This document shows positions 1 to 8,020 of a DNA stretch of 48,752 nt, piece by piece (positions within the stretch are counted from its first letter, which is position 1; the number at the start of each line of letters is the position of its first letter). The DNA is from Pseudomonadota bacterium. GTDB taxonomy: Bacteria > Myxococcota_A > UBA9042 > GCA-2863065. The DNA is taken from contig SXOX01000294.1 of NCBI GenBank assembly GCA_005776585.1, positions 1 to 48,752 of the forward strand, given 5' to 3'. The notes under the pieces were generated by a model. The model saw only the letters and a list, made by a program, of their open reading frames with translations, was not told the origin of the DNA and searched no databases. The translations under genes and the position numbers were made by a program.

Positions 1-1
1 C

Positions 2-1204
2 TTCATCTCGGCGGGCGATCAGCCCATCACCGAAAACGTCCTCCATATGGTCCTCGCGCGCACGCCGGACGCTCCGCCCGGCCTCAAGGGCGTCTCGCTG
101 TTCATCGTGCCGAAGCGGCGTTTGGCCGATGGTCGCTTCAACGACGTGAAGGTCACGGGCGTCGAGGAGAAGATGGGCCTGCATGGCTCGCCGACGTGCT
201 CTCTCGCGTTCGGCGACGACGACGCCTGCGAGGGCGAGATCGTCGGCCGCGAAGGCGAGGGCATCCAGCACATGTTCCTCATGATGAACGAGGCGCGCAT
301 TGCCGTCGGCCTTCAGGCCAGCTCCATGGCCAATTACGCCTCTCAGCTGGCGCTGGCCTACGCCAAGGAGCGCGTGCAGGGTGTGGACGTGACGGCCATG
401 AAGGACCCCATGGCGCCGCGAGTCACGATCATCGAGCACCCCGACGTCCGCCGGATGCTCGTGAGCATGAAGGCGTTCTCCGAGGGCATTCGCGCGCTGC
501 TGCTCCTGGTGGCGAGCTACGTGGACCGGCACGAGCTGGCGACCAACGAGGTCGAGAAGGACCGCTACCGCGCGCTGGCAGAGCTGCTCACCCCGATCTG
601 CAAGGCGTACGGCAGCTACCGCGCTTTCGAGGTCGTGGACATGGCCATCATGGTCCACGGTGGCTACGGCTACATCCGCGAGTACGGGGTCGAGGGCCTG
701 CTGCGCGACGTGAAGATCGCCGCCATCTACGAGGGCACCAACGGCGTTCAGGCGCTCGACCTGCTCGGCCGCAAGGTCGCCATGAAGGGCGGCGCGGCGT
801 TCATGACCTTCGTGGGCTGGATGAACGAGTTCATCGCGACCCACAAGTCCAACGCGGTCATCGCCCCGCTGATTGAGAAGCTCGAGACGGCCAAGAACAC
901 GCTCGTCGCCATCACGATGGACTTCGGTGGGCGGAACATGAAGGGCGACCGGTATTACCCGGTGCTGCACGCCTCGAACTACCTGGAGATGTTCGGTCAC
1001 ATCGTGCTGGCGCGCGTGTTGGTCGAGCAGGCCGCCATTGGCTATCGGCTGGCCGAGAACGCGACCGACCTCACGGACTTGCAGTACTACCAGGGCAAGC
1101 TCGAGACGGCGCGATTCTTCATTCACCAGGTCCTGCCCAAGGTCGAGGCGCTCGCCATCAGCATCCGCAGCGAGGACCGGAGCGTGCTGGAGTTCCAGTT
1201 CTAG
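2..1204 (+). CDS. acyl-CoA dehydrogenase, 5' end cut by window
   Basis: Flavin-dependent acyl-CoA dehydrogenase of fatty-acid or related CoA-thioester oxidation; the first step introduces a C2-C3 double bond. The frame is open from base 2, so the N-terminal part lies outside the window and 400 residues are visible. It opens with FISAGDQPITENV, the usual middle beta-domain region. Residues about 235-260 of the fragment hold AAIYEGTNGVQALDLLGRK; the Glu of YEGTNG (fragment residue 244) aligns with the catalytic base of medium-chain-type enzymes. About 140 residues follow that motif, fitting the extra C-terminal domain of the long DmdC/AcdA-like subfamily rather than short enzymes. The substrate cannot be read from sequence. 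The next gene starts 79 bases downstream in the same direction. Confidence 0.93.
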   Translation, partial: FISAGDQPITENVLHMVLARTPDAPPGLKGVSLFIVPKRRLADGRFNDVKVTGVEEKMGLHGSPTCSLAFGDDDACEGEIVGREGEGIQHMFLMMNEARIAVGLQASSMANYASQLALAYAKERVQGVDVTAMKDPMAPRVTIIEHPDVRRMLVSMKAFSEGIRALLLLVASYVDRHELATNEVEKDRYRALAELLTPICKAYGSYRAFEVVDMAIMVHGGYGYIREYGVEGLLRDVKIAAIYEGTNGVQALDLLGRKVAMKGGAAFMTFVGWMNEFIATHKSNAVIAPLIEKLETAKNTLVAITMDFGGRNMKGDRYYPVLHASNYLEMFGHIVLARVLVEQAAIGYRLAENATDLTDLQYYQGKLETARFFIHQVLPKVEALAISIRSEDRSVLEFQF

Positions 1205-1233
1205 CGTTCAAATCCGATGACAGCGCTGCCAAT

Positions 1234-1263
1234 CCCGGCTACCGTGCGCGGCCGGGCATTTTC
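1234..1263 (+). terminator. possible weak intrinsic terminator
   Basis: CCCGGC (1234-1239) pairs with GCCGGG (1251-1256) across an 11-nt loop and is followed by CATTTTC. It lies between the acyl-CoA dehydrogenase and the radical-SAM gene. The U-run is short, so this is only a candidate. Confidence 0.3.
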
Positions 1264-1283
1264 GCCCCATCGGAGACCGCACC

Positions 1284-4151
1284 GTGACTGAGACACCGAC
1301 GCCCCTGACCACCGCTCATCCCTACGCGAGCTTCCTGCATCGCGTCGAGAAGCCAGCGCGCTACGCCGGCGGCGAGATGAACCAGGTGCGCAAGGACCCG
1401 AGCACGGTCGATGTGTCGATGTGCCTCGCGTTCCCCGATCTCTACGACATCGGCATGAGCCACCTCGGGACCAAGATCCTGTACTCGGTGCTCAACAAGC
1501 ACCCCCGCATCGCGTGCGAGCGCGCGTTCACGCCGTGGGTCGACATGGAGCGTGAGCTGCGGGCGCGTGGCCTGCCGCTCGTGTCGCTCGAGTCTGCGCG
1601 GCCGCTGCGCGACTTCGACGCCGTGGGCTGCTCGCTCCAGTACGAGATGACGTACACGAATGTGCTCACGTTGCTCGATCTGTCCGGCATCCCGCTGCGT
1701 GCCCAGGATCGGCAGGACGGCACCTGGCCACTCATTCTGGCGGGCGGGCCCTGCGCCACGCACCCCGAGGCCGTCGCGCCGTTCTTCGACGCGTTCCTCG
1801 TCGGCGACGCCGAGGCCCGACTGCCGGAGCTGCTCCTGCGCTGGAAGGCCGATCGCGTCGCCGGACACTCGCGCCGCGAGGCGCTCATCCGGATGGCCCA
1901 GGCCGGGGGCGTGTACGTGCCCGAGCTCTACGAGGTCGCCGAGGACGCTCGCTCGGGGCTGCTCTGCGTCACGCGACCCATCGACGAGCGGGTCCCCGCA
2001 CGCGTCACTCGCGCGTTCGTGCCAGACATCAACGCATTTCCGTTCCCGAGCGACTCGCCGGTCGCCGCGGCGCAGGCCATCTTCGACCGCCTCAGCATCG
2101 AGATCGCCCGTGGCTGCACCGAGGGCTGCCGCCTCTGCCAGGCGGGCATGATCTACCGGCCCGTCCGCGAGCGCGACCCCAAGAAGATCATCAGCACGGT
2201 CCTCACCGCCATCGATCAGGGCGGTTATGACGAGGCCTCGCTCACCTCGCTGTCGACTGCGGACTACTCCTGCGTCGATCCGCTCATCCGTGGCCTCATG
2301 GGCGAGCTGCGCAGCCGCAACGTGTCGCTGTCGGTCTCGAGCCTTCGGGCCTACGGACTCAACGATGGCCTCCTCGACGAGATCAAGTCCGTACGCGCGA
2401 CGGGCCTCACGTTTGCGCCCGAGGCCGGCACGCAGCGGATGCGAGACGTTGTCAACAAGAACATCTCGGAGGAGGACCTCGCGGCCTCCGCGCACCGCAT
2501 CTTCTCGCGCGGCTGGGACAAGATGAAGTGCTACTTCATGATCGGGCTCCCGACCGAGCAGGACGAGGACGTCGTCGGAATCGTCCAAACGGCCGCGCGG
2601 CAGAAGGCCGTCGGGCGCGGCTACATCCGCAAGGCCGAGGTCACCGCGTCCGTCAGCTCGCACGTGCCCAAGCCGCACACGCCGTTCCAGTGGGCCGCCA
2701 TGGACACGATTCCCGAGCTCAAGCGCAAGCAGTGGCTCCTGCGGGACGCGGGCCGCTACTACAACGTGCCGGTCAAGTTCCACGACGCGCGCATCAGCTA
2801 CCTGGAGGGCATCGTCTCGCGCGGGGACCGCCGCGTCTCCGACCTCATCGAGGCGGCCTGGAAGGGCGGCTGCCGGTTCGACGGTTGGGACGAGCAGCTC
2901 AAGTTCGAGGCGTGGATGGCCGCCATGGAGGCGCTGCCCGGCTTCGACCCGACGCGGTATCTCGGGACGCTGCCGCTGGATGGCGGACTGCCGTGGGATC
3001 ACCTCGACGTCGGCCTCGCCGATGGCTTCCTCGCCATGGAGTGGAAGCGCACGCTCAAGAACAAGGCCTCGCCGCCGTGCGGCAAGCCGGTCGGGATGCA
3101 GGTCCATCACACGAACGTGGCGCAGGCGCTGGCCGACAAGAAGAAGCTCGTCTGCTACCACTGTGGCGTCGCCTGCGACATGACGCAGATGCGCGAGGAG
3201 CGCGTCGGGTTCCTCAGTGAGATGGGCGCGCTCGAGGCGCCGGTCATTGAGCCCGAGGCCCCCAGCCCCGAGGTCGAGGCTCCGGTCGAGACGCCCACAG
3301 ACAAGCGCTGGAAGGCGCCGCGACCCCCGGTCCGCGAGAACGCCGCCAAGCCGGAGGATCTCGTCCGTTATCGACTCCAGTATGTGAAGACGGGCCTCAT
3401 TCGGCTCCAGGGCCACACCGACATGCTGCGCATCCTGCCCCGCGTGTGGCGCCGCGCCGGCGTGCCCGTGGGCTACTCGTGGGGCTTTCACCCCAAGCCG
3501 CTGATGACGTTCTCGCCCGCCCTCGCGCTCGGCACTTACAGCGTCGGTGAGCTGGTGGAGGTCGCGCTGACCGAGGCGGTTCCGCTCGACACGCTGCTCA
3601 CGCGCCTGAACGCCGCGGCGGATCCGGGGCTCGCGTTCGTCGGCGGGCGGGTCATGGAGCACAAGGAGCCCAACCTCGCCTATCGGCTGGAGGCGGCGGA
3701 CTACCTCGCCGTGCTCCCCGGGATCGACCGCGAGGCCGCCGCCGTCGCCGTGATGCGCTTCATGGGGGCCGAGCGCGTGCCCATGACCGTGCGGCGCAAG
3801 GAGGAGGAGCGCACTCTGGATGCGCGGGCCTCGGTTGCGTTTCTGCGCCTGGCCGACGCGGCGCTCTGGCCGGAGCTCGTGGGACCGCGGCCCGAGGGCG
3901 CCCTCGTTCAGCTGCGGATGCGTGAGGGCGGTGGCGTCGTGGACGACGTTGCTGTACCCCCGACGGCGTCCGTTCGACCGCGCGAGATCCTTGCCGCCGC
4001 GTTTGGCGCCGGCCCCTCCGCCGATGACGCCACGCTCGTACGGCTCGGCTTCTGGCGCCGCGACGAGGACGGGGTCCTGCGCTCGCCGCTGGAGCCGCGC
4101 CCCGCCACGCTGCCGCCGGTCGCGGTCCCGGAAGCTTCCCTCATCGCGTGA
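1284..4151 (+). CDS. B12-binding radical SAM protein fused to DUF2344 domain
   Basis: Radical S-adenosylmethionine protein of 955 residues, TIGR03960-like N-terminal part with a C-terminal TIGR03936/DUF2344 part. Residues about 50-250 carry the Rossmann-like cobalamin-binding region. The 4Fe-4S cluster motif is C278-x3-C282-x2-C285 inside RGCTEGCRLCQAG. VTASVSSHVPKPHTPFQW is typical of the family. A Pro/Glu-rich linker at about residues 650-690 leads into the second domain, which begins LVRYRLQYVKTGLIRLQGHT and includes WGFHPKPLM. In other bacteria the two parts are often separate neighbouring genes; here they are one chain. The GTG start has GGAG 8 nt upstream. The substrate is unknown to me; a role in RNA or cofactor modification is only an inference. 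The stop overlaps the next start by 4 nt (GTGA), implying translational coupling. Confidence 0.9.
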   Translation: MTETPTPLTTAHPYASFLHRVEKPARYAGGEMNQVRKDPSTVDVSMCLAFPDLYDIGMSHLGTKILYSVLNKHPRIACERAFTPWVDMERELRARGLPLVSLESARPLRDFDAVGCSLQYEMTYTNVLTLLDLSGIPLRAQDRQDGTWPLILAGGPCATHPEAVAPFFDAFLVGDAEARLPELLLRWKADRVAGHSRREALIRMAQAGGVYVPELYEVAEDARSGLLCVTRPIDERVPARVTRAFVPDINAFPFPSDSPVAAAQAIFDRLSIEIARGCTEGCRLCQAGMIYRPVRERDPKKIISTVLTAIDQGGYDEASLTSLSTADYSCVDPLIRGLMGELRSRNVSLSVSSLRAYGLNDGLLDEIKSVRATGLTFAPEAGTQRMRDVVNKNISEEDLAASAHRIFSRGWDKMKCYFMIGLPTEQDEDVVGIVQTAARQKAVGRGYIRKAEVTASVSSHVPKPHTPFQWAAMDTIPELKRKQWLLRDAGRYYNVPVKFHDARISYLEGIVSRGDRRVSDLIEAAWKGGCRFDGWDEQLKFEAWMAAMEALPGFDPTRYLGTLPLDGGLPWDHLDVGLADGFLAMEWKRTLKNKASPPCGKPVGMQVHHTNVAQALADKKKLVCYHCGVACDMTQMREERVGFLSEMGALEAPVIEPEAPSPEVEAPVETPTDKRWKAPRPPVRENAAKPEDLVRYRLQYVKTGLIRLQGHTDMLRILPRVWRRAGVPVGYSWGFHPKPLMTFSPALALGTYSVGELVEVALTEAVPLDTLLTRLNAAADPGLAFVGGRVMEHKEPNLAYRLEAADYLAVLPGIDREAAAVAVMRFMGAERVPMTVRRKEEERTLDARASVAFLRLADAALWPELVGPRPEGALVQLRMREGGGVVDDVAVPPTASVRPREILAAAFGAGPSADDATLVRLGFWRRDEDGVLRSPLEPRPATLPPVAVPEASLIA

Positions 4152-5182
4152 ACCTCGTACCGCTGGTTCTGATGGTCCTGGGCGTTGCGCCGCTCGACCC
4201 GTTCCTGTTTCCGGTGCGCTCTCAGGTCATCGGTCCGTCGACGCGCCCGGACGTGCGCGAGGTCGGCCACCTGCGGTGGTCGGGCGGGCTCGCGCTGAGC
4301 TCCGACGACGATCGCTTCGGCGGCCTCTCCGGTGGCGTGATGGGCCTCGGCTCCGAGCCCACAGTCGGGCTCTTCGTGTCCGACTGTGGCTACTTCGTGC
4401 TGTTGCGCCCCGCGCGCACCGCGGACGACACCTTGGAGGGGATCGCGCACGCCCGCATCGCCCCGATCCGCGACGTCGACCGGCGCCCACTCGGTCCGCC
4501 GAAGGGCCAACGTCGCACGAAGTGCGCTCACGACAGCGACGCCGAGGAGCTCGCGCGCCTGCCCGACGGCCGGCTCGTGGTGCCGTTGGAGCAGAGCGCC
4601 CGGCTGCTGGTGTTTCCTGCGCCATCGAGCTTCGACGCGCTCGCCGTGGCACGACCGATCGAGCTCCGTGACCACCCCAAGGGCCTCTCTGCGCGCGGAG
4701 ACAATCATGGCATCGAGGCCCTCGCGGTGCTCCGCGACGGTCGCTTGCTCGCCATCTCCGAGGGCGCGATGACCCCCGAGAAGGCGCTGCTGGCCGCGAC
4801 GTTCACGTTGGAGCCCACGCAGCCGCCGACACGACTCGCCTGGCCCGTGGACGGCCCGTATCGTCCGTCTGCGGCGGCGGTGAGCGATGTCGGGGACCTT
4901 TATGTCCTCGAGCGCCGCTTCACGGCGTGGCCCGGCGAGTCGCGCCCCAGCGTGCGTGTCGCCGTTCGCCGTGTCGCGGCCGCAACATTGGCGGCCGGGA
5001 AGCTCGCTCCGACCGAGACGCTCGCCGTTTTTGAGGGCGACCTCACGCGCGACAACGCCGAGGCGATCCTCCTCCGGCGCGATCTGGCCGGCCGCCTCGT
5101 CCTCGGGCTCGTCTCCGACGACAACTACGCCGCCAACGGTCCCCAACGCACGCTCTGGCAGGAGCTGACCACCGTGCGCTAG
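4148..5182 (+). CDS. exported esterase-like (phytase-like fold) protein
   Basis: A 344-residue protein that resembles the esterase-like activity of phytase family (PF13449). The N-terminus VNLVPLVLMVLGVAPL is a likely signal peptide. Supporting motifs are GGLSGG near residue 60, DNHGIEALAVLRDGRLLAISEG in the middle and LVSDDNYAANGPQRTL near the C-terminus; the last resembles the conserved end of this beta-propeller family. Enzyme activity is not established for most members, so substrate and reaction are open. The GTG start overlaps the stop of the radical-SAM gene by 4 nt, so the two are probably co-expressed, although one product is cytoplasmic and the other exported. Confidence 0.75.
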   Translation: MNLVPLVLMVLGVAPLDPFLFPVRSQVIGPSTRPDVREVGHLRWSGGLALSSDDDRFGGLSGGVMGLGSEPTVGLFVSDCGYFVLLRPARTADDTLEGIAHARIAPIRDVDRRPLGPPKGQRRTKCAHDSDAEELARLPDGRLVVPLEQSARLLVFPAPSSFDALAVARPIELRDHPKGLSARGDNHGIEALAVLRDGRLLAISEGAMTPEKALLAATFTLEPTQPPTRLAWPVDGPYRPSAAAVSDVGDLYVLERRFTAWPGESRPSVRVAVRRVAAATLAAGKLAPTETLAVFEGDLTRDNAEAILLRRDLAGRLVLGLVSDDNYAANGPQRTLWQELTTVR

Positions 5183-5243
5183 AGCGCGGTGCCGCGCCGT
5201 CCGCATTCCGCGCCGCGTCCCCCTCCGTCGTGACCCGGCCCGC

Positions 5244-5284
5244 TTGCGCGCCCGTAGGCTCGTCGATAGCATTGATAGCGGAGG
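5244..5284 (+). promoter_or_regulatory. promoter and operator-like direct repeats of the FitAB-type pair
   Basis: TTGCGC (5244-5249) and TAGCAT (5267-5272) are separated by 17 nt. GATAGC occurs twice, at 5265-5270 and 5274-5279, overlapping the -10 region, a placement expected for autorepression by a ribbon-helix-helix antitoxin. A strong GGAGG (5280-5284) precedes the ATG by 7 nt. Confidence 0.5.
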
Positions 5285-5291
5285 TGACGTC

Positions 5292-5525
5292 ATGGCCCAG
5301 CTCGTCGTTCGAGGTCTCGAGGACGACCTCGTCGTGCTCCTCAAGCAGCGAGCCGCTGCGCGCGGAAGGTCCGCGGAGGCCGAGCATCGCGTCATTCTGA
5401 GGGAAGCGCTCGTCGACAGCGATCCGAGGCGGACCTTCAAGGCACTGCTCTTGTCCATGCCTGACGTCGGCGTCGATGACGACTACCGACCCGTCAGGGA
5501 CCTGCCACGGCCCGACGCAGAGTGA
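5292..5525 (+). CDS. FitA/VapB-type ribbon-helix-helix antitoxin
   Basis: A 77-residue DNA-binding antitoxin. The N-terminus MAQLVVRGLEDDLVVLLKQ is the strand plus first helix of an Arc/MetJ-type ribbon-helix-helix domain, followed by AAARGRSAEAEHRVILREAL, a pattern typical of FitA-like plasmid-stability proteins. The acidic C-terminal tail (residues about 50-77) would wrap the toxin. The ATG at 5292 is chosen over an upstream in-frame GTG because GGAGG sits 7 nt before it. The stop overlaps the toxin start by 4 nt (GTGA). Expected to repress its own promoter through the GATAGC repeats. Confidence 0.87.
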   Translation: MAQLVVRGLEDDLVVLLKQRAAARGRSAEAEHRVILREALVDSDPRRTFKALLLSMPDVGVDDDYRPVRDLPRPDAE

Positions 5526-5935
5526 AGTGGCTGCTCGATACGAATGTCCTGTCCGAGCTCCGCAAGCGCGACCGGATCGACGCCCGGGTGCGGGCTTGGT
5601 TCGACTCCGTACCCGAACCTGAGCTGTGCACGAGCGCGCTGGTCATCGGCGAGCTGCGTCGCGGCGTGGAGTCCATTGGTCGACGCGATGGTGCCGCCGG
5701 GGTCGTCTTGGAGAAGTGGCTCCTGCGTCTCACGAGTGAATTCGGCAGACGCGTCCTTCCCGTGGATGCCGTTGTCGCTGACCGATGGGGCAGGCTCTCC
5801 GTTCCAGACCCGATCGCGACTGTGGACGGCCTCCTTGCGGCGACCGCGCTGACGTACGACCTGACGCTCGTCACCAGGAGCGTGCGCGACGTCGTTCGAA
5901 CGGGAGCCCGCGTGCTGGATCCCTTTGCAGGCTAG
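5522..5935 (+). CDS. FitB/VapC-type PIN-domain toxin
   Basis: A 137-residue PIN-domain ribonuclease toxin. The first acidic residue is in WLLDTNVLSELRK (D6), the Glu in IGELRRGVE (about residue 45), and further acidic residues lie in DPIATVDGLLAATAL and TRSVRDV, the Mg2+-binding layout of PIN nucleases. Such toxins cleave RNA, often tRNA or rRNA, and are held inactive by the cognate antitoxin; the target here is not predictable. The GTG start overlaps the antitoxin stop. The stop codon overlaps that of the convergent gene inside the palindrome CTAG (5932-5935). Confidence 0.9.
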   Translation: MKWLLDTNVLSELRKRDRIDARVRAWFDSVPEPELCTSALVIGELRRGVESIGRRDGAAGVVLEKWLLRLTSEFGRRVLPVDAVVADRWGRLSVPDPIATVDGLLAATALTYDLTLVTRSVRDVVRTGARVLDPFAG

Positions 5936-6135
5936 CCTCCTTCGGCTCGAGAGAGGCTCTCGCGGATGAGGACCTGGGCGTCCGCCCACGAGTCGTAGGG
6001 GATGCCGGCATCCCGCTTGCGCTTCCACTCGCGCATCATGGCGTCGAGCTTGGTGCGATCCTCTTCGCACAAGGCGTCATAGCCCGGGATGACCGTGATG
6101 ACGCGCGGTCCAGAGCGTGTGTCGTCAGTCGGCAT
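5932..6135 (-). CDS. small hypothetical protein, 67 residues
   Basis: A 67-residue protein starting MPTDDTRSGPRVITVIPGYD. The rest is charged and helical: LCEEDRTKLDAMMREWKRKR, then GIPYDSWADAQVLIRES. I do not recognise the family. It is convergent with the PIN toxin, and the two stop codons share bases. Codon use looks genuine (G/C-rich third positions) and no other frame explains this interval. It reads away from the WYL regulator, so its promoter would lie in the 6136-6216 divergent region, where TATACC is present on this strand (6155-6160). Confidence 0.55.
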   Translation of the reverse strand: MPTDDTRSGPRVITVIPGYDALCEEDRTKLDAMMREWKRKRDAGIPYDSWADAQVLIRESLSRAEGG

Positions 6136-6165
6136 GCGTGACCTCCGCGACCCGGTATACCCCAG

Positions 6166-6209
6166 CCTGTTGACAGGACTTGTCCATGCCCTTGTCGACA
6201 CGTTACAGT
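6166..6209 (+). promoter_or_regulatory. promoter with two palindromes before the WYL operon
   Basis: TTGTCC (6180-6185) and TACAGT (6204-6209), spacer 18 nt, form a sigma-70-like promoter ending 7 nt before the ATG at 6217; there is no Shine-Dalgarno sequence, so a leaderless transcript is likely. CCTGTTGACAGG (6166-6177) is an inverted repeat with 5-bp arms just upstream of the -35, and TGTCGACA (6193-6200) is a perfect palindrome inside the spacer. Their centres are 25 bp apart. Positions suit autorepression by the WYL protein (inference). Confidence 0.5.
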
Positions 6210-6216
6210 CGCGCGC

Positions 6217-7278
6217 ATGGCCGCAACGAACGAGTCTGAACCGACGTACCCGGCGGCCATGCAGATGTTCACCCTGCTGCGCTTGCTGGAGCGCCGGAGC
6301 ACGCGGGCGCTGAGCTTCAACGACCTGGCGGAGCGTCTTCAGGTCAACCGCCGCACGATCGTGCGCTACGTCAAGGTGCTCGCCGCGTGCGTGGACACCG
6401 ACGACGGTCGGCCCGTCCTGCGGCGCGAGCTGCGCGACGGCGAGGCCTGGGCGGTGCTCAACGACGGCGGCGGGCCCCTGTCGAAGGGCATCTTTCACTT
6501 CGCGGCGACGTACGCCGCGTCCCGGCACCTCGCCGGCAAGCCCGTCCTGGATGACAGCGTGACCGACGTCTTGGACGACCTTCGCGGCGGGGTCCGGCCC
6601 GCGGAGGCTGCGCGCATCCTCAGCGCCTTTCATTACGTGCCGTTTGGTCCCAAGGACTATCGGTGTCGGGAGGAGGTCCTCGAGGCGCTCGTCCAGGCCG
6701 TCGTGCGCGGGCGCCGCGTGGAGATCCGCTATCGGGCCCGCGGTGCGCGCCGGGCGGAGCAGCGCCTGCTCGAGCCGTGGACGTTGGTCATGTACCGCGA
6801 TGGCCTCTACGTCTGGTCGCGTGTGTTGCGTTCGGGCGACCGCGCCGACATGAGACTCTACGCGGTCGAGCGCATCGAGGAGGCGACACTCGATCGCGCC
6901 TCGGCGTTCACCGTTCCCGACGACTACGATCCGGAGCGGACCTTCGGTCGCACGATTGGCCTGTGGCAGTCCACGGGTCCGGTCGAGCCCGTGGAGCTCG
7001 CGTTCTCGCCCGTCGCCGTCGATCTCGCCCGCGAGCGCGCGTGGCCTGGCTTCCAGGCGTGGCGTGTCGAGCCGTCCGGTCGCGAGGTGCTCGTTCTGAA
7101 TGTTCCGGTCACTCCGGAGGTCGTCTCGTGGGTGCTGACGTGGGGGCCGACCGTGGAGGTCCTGGCCCCGGCGTCGCTGCGGGACCAGGTCACGACCCAG
7201 CTCACCGCGGCCCTCGCGCAGTATGCCTCGCCCGACGGTGCTCTGGACAACTTCTGTCCGGCGAATGTGCCAGCCTAG
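6217..7278 (+). CDS. HTH/WYL-domain transcriptional regulator
   Basis: A 353-residue regulator of the YafY/WYL family. Residues about 15-65 form a winged HTH (FNDLAERLQVNRRTIVRYVK). Residues about 160-225 are the WYL domain (VEIRYRARGARRAEQRLLEP, then LYVWSRVLRSGDRADMRLYA), which binds ligands, often nucleic acid. The C-terminal WCX-like region runs to about residue 345. WYL regulators often control DNA-damage or phage-defence genes. Here the gene is first in an operon: 4 bases after its stop the phosphatase begins, followed by SbcD- and SbcC-like genes. It probably autoregulates through palindromes in its promoter. No ribosome binding site is visible; the start is supported by a -10 box 7 nt upstream. 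Confidence 0.88.
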   Translation: MAATNESEPTYPAAMQMFTLLRLLERRSTRALSFNDLAERLQVNRRTIVRYVKVLAACVDTDDGRPVLRRELRDGEAWAVLNDGGGPLSKGIFHFAATYAASRHLAGKPVLDDSVTDVLDDLRGGVRPAEAARILSAFHYVPFGPKDYRCREEVLEALVQAVVRGRRVEIRYRARGARRAEQRLLEPWTLVMYRDGLYVWSRVLRSGDRADMRLYAVERIEEATLDRASAFTVPDDYDPERTFGRTIGLWQSTGPVEPVELAFSPVAVDLARERAWPGFQAWRVEPSGREVLVLNVPVTPEVVSWVLTWGPTVEVLAPASLRDQVTTQLTAALAQYASPDGALDNFCPANVPA

Positions 7279-7282
7279 CGCC

Positions 7283-8020
7283 ATGGAGTCTCGCGCTTTC
7301 ATCGGCGACATCCATGGCTGCTCGGACGCCTTGCGTGCGCTCCTCGCGCTCATCGGGCCGCGCCGCGTCGTCTCGCTCGGCGACGTCATTCATCGCGGGC
7401 CGGACGCCGAGGGTTGCATCGCGCTGCTGCGCGAGATCGACGCAGACGTCCTGCTCGGCAACCACGAGGACCGTCACTTCGGGCGGCTGGAGCGCCCGCA
7501 GGAGTCCGAGGACTGGCGCTGGCTCCAGCGGAGGTGTACGCCGTACTTGCGCTTCCGCGACCACGACGTCCTGGCCGTCCACGGCGGGCTGCACGCGGGC
7601 CTCTCCCCCGAAGAGCATCGCAAGGACGCGATCTGCCGCGTCGAGCTCACGCGGCCTGGTGCCCGCGATCGCCACTCCCCGCGTGCGTCGTGGCGTCGCG
7701 ACCCGCTCGGCGCGCCCGAGCTGCACGGCGGCGAGAGCGCCGAGGTACGCAACGGCTGGCGCTGGTGGACCGAGTTTCTCCCGCCCGGTAGCCCAGTCGT
7801 CGTCTACGGTCACGCCGTCATGCCGGCGCCGCTGCTCACCTACCAGGACGGCTTTCGCGCACGCCACGCCTTTGCTACCGACGAGCCCGTCGCGCGGCGC
7901 GAGCTCGTAGCCGTGGGACTCGACACGGGCGCGTGCCTCGGCGGTCGCCTCTCGGCGCTGCTCTTGCCCGAGTGGCGCATCGTCAGCGTGCCGGGGCTCG
8001 TGCGCCAGGAGCCGTCATGA
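7283..8020 (+). CDS. PPP-family metallophosphatase (ApaH/PrpE-like)
   Basis: A 245-residue metallophosphoesterase with the ordered PPP motifs: GDIHG (residues about 8-12), GDVIHRGPD (about 34-42), GNHE (about 59-62), VHGGLHAG (about 98-105) and YGHAVM near residue 175. These ligate two metal ions. Relatives act on Ser/Thr phosphoproteins or on Ap4A and related dinucleotides; the sequence does not decide. The ATG at 7283 gives the motif at the expected distance from the N-terminus. The gene follows the WYL regulator by 4 bases and its stop overlaps the SbcD start (ATGA), so it belongs to the same transcript. Confidence 0.87.
   Translation: MESRAFIGDIHGCSDALRALLALIGPRRVVSLGDVIHRGPDAEGCIALLREIDADVLLGNHEDRHFGRLERPQESEDWRWLQRRCTPYLRFRDHDVLAVHGGLHAGLSPEEHRKDAICRVELTRPGARDRHSPRASWRRDPLGAPELHGGESAEVRNGWRWWTEFLPPGSPVVVYGHAVMPAPLLTYQDGFRARHAFATDEPVARRELVAVGLDTGACLGGRLSALLLPEWRIVSVPGLVRQEPS

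Noticed and set aside
1239..3662. A long minus-strand open frame opposite the radical SAM gene
   Set aside because: Arg/Ala/Gly-rich shadow with no domain; the plus strand has the CxxxCxxC cluster motif and a ribosome site.
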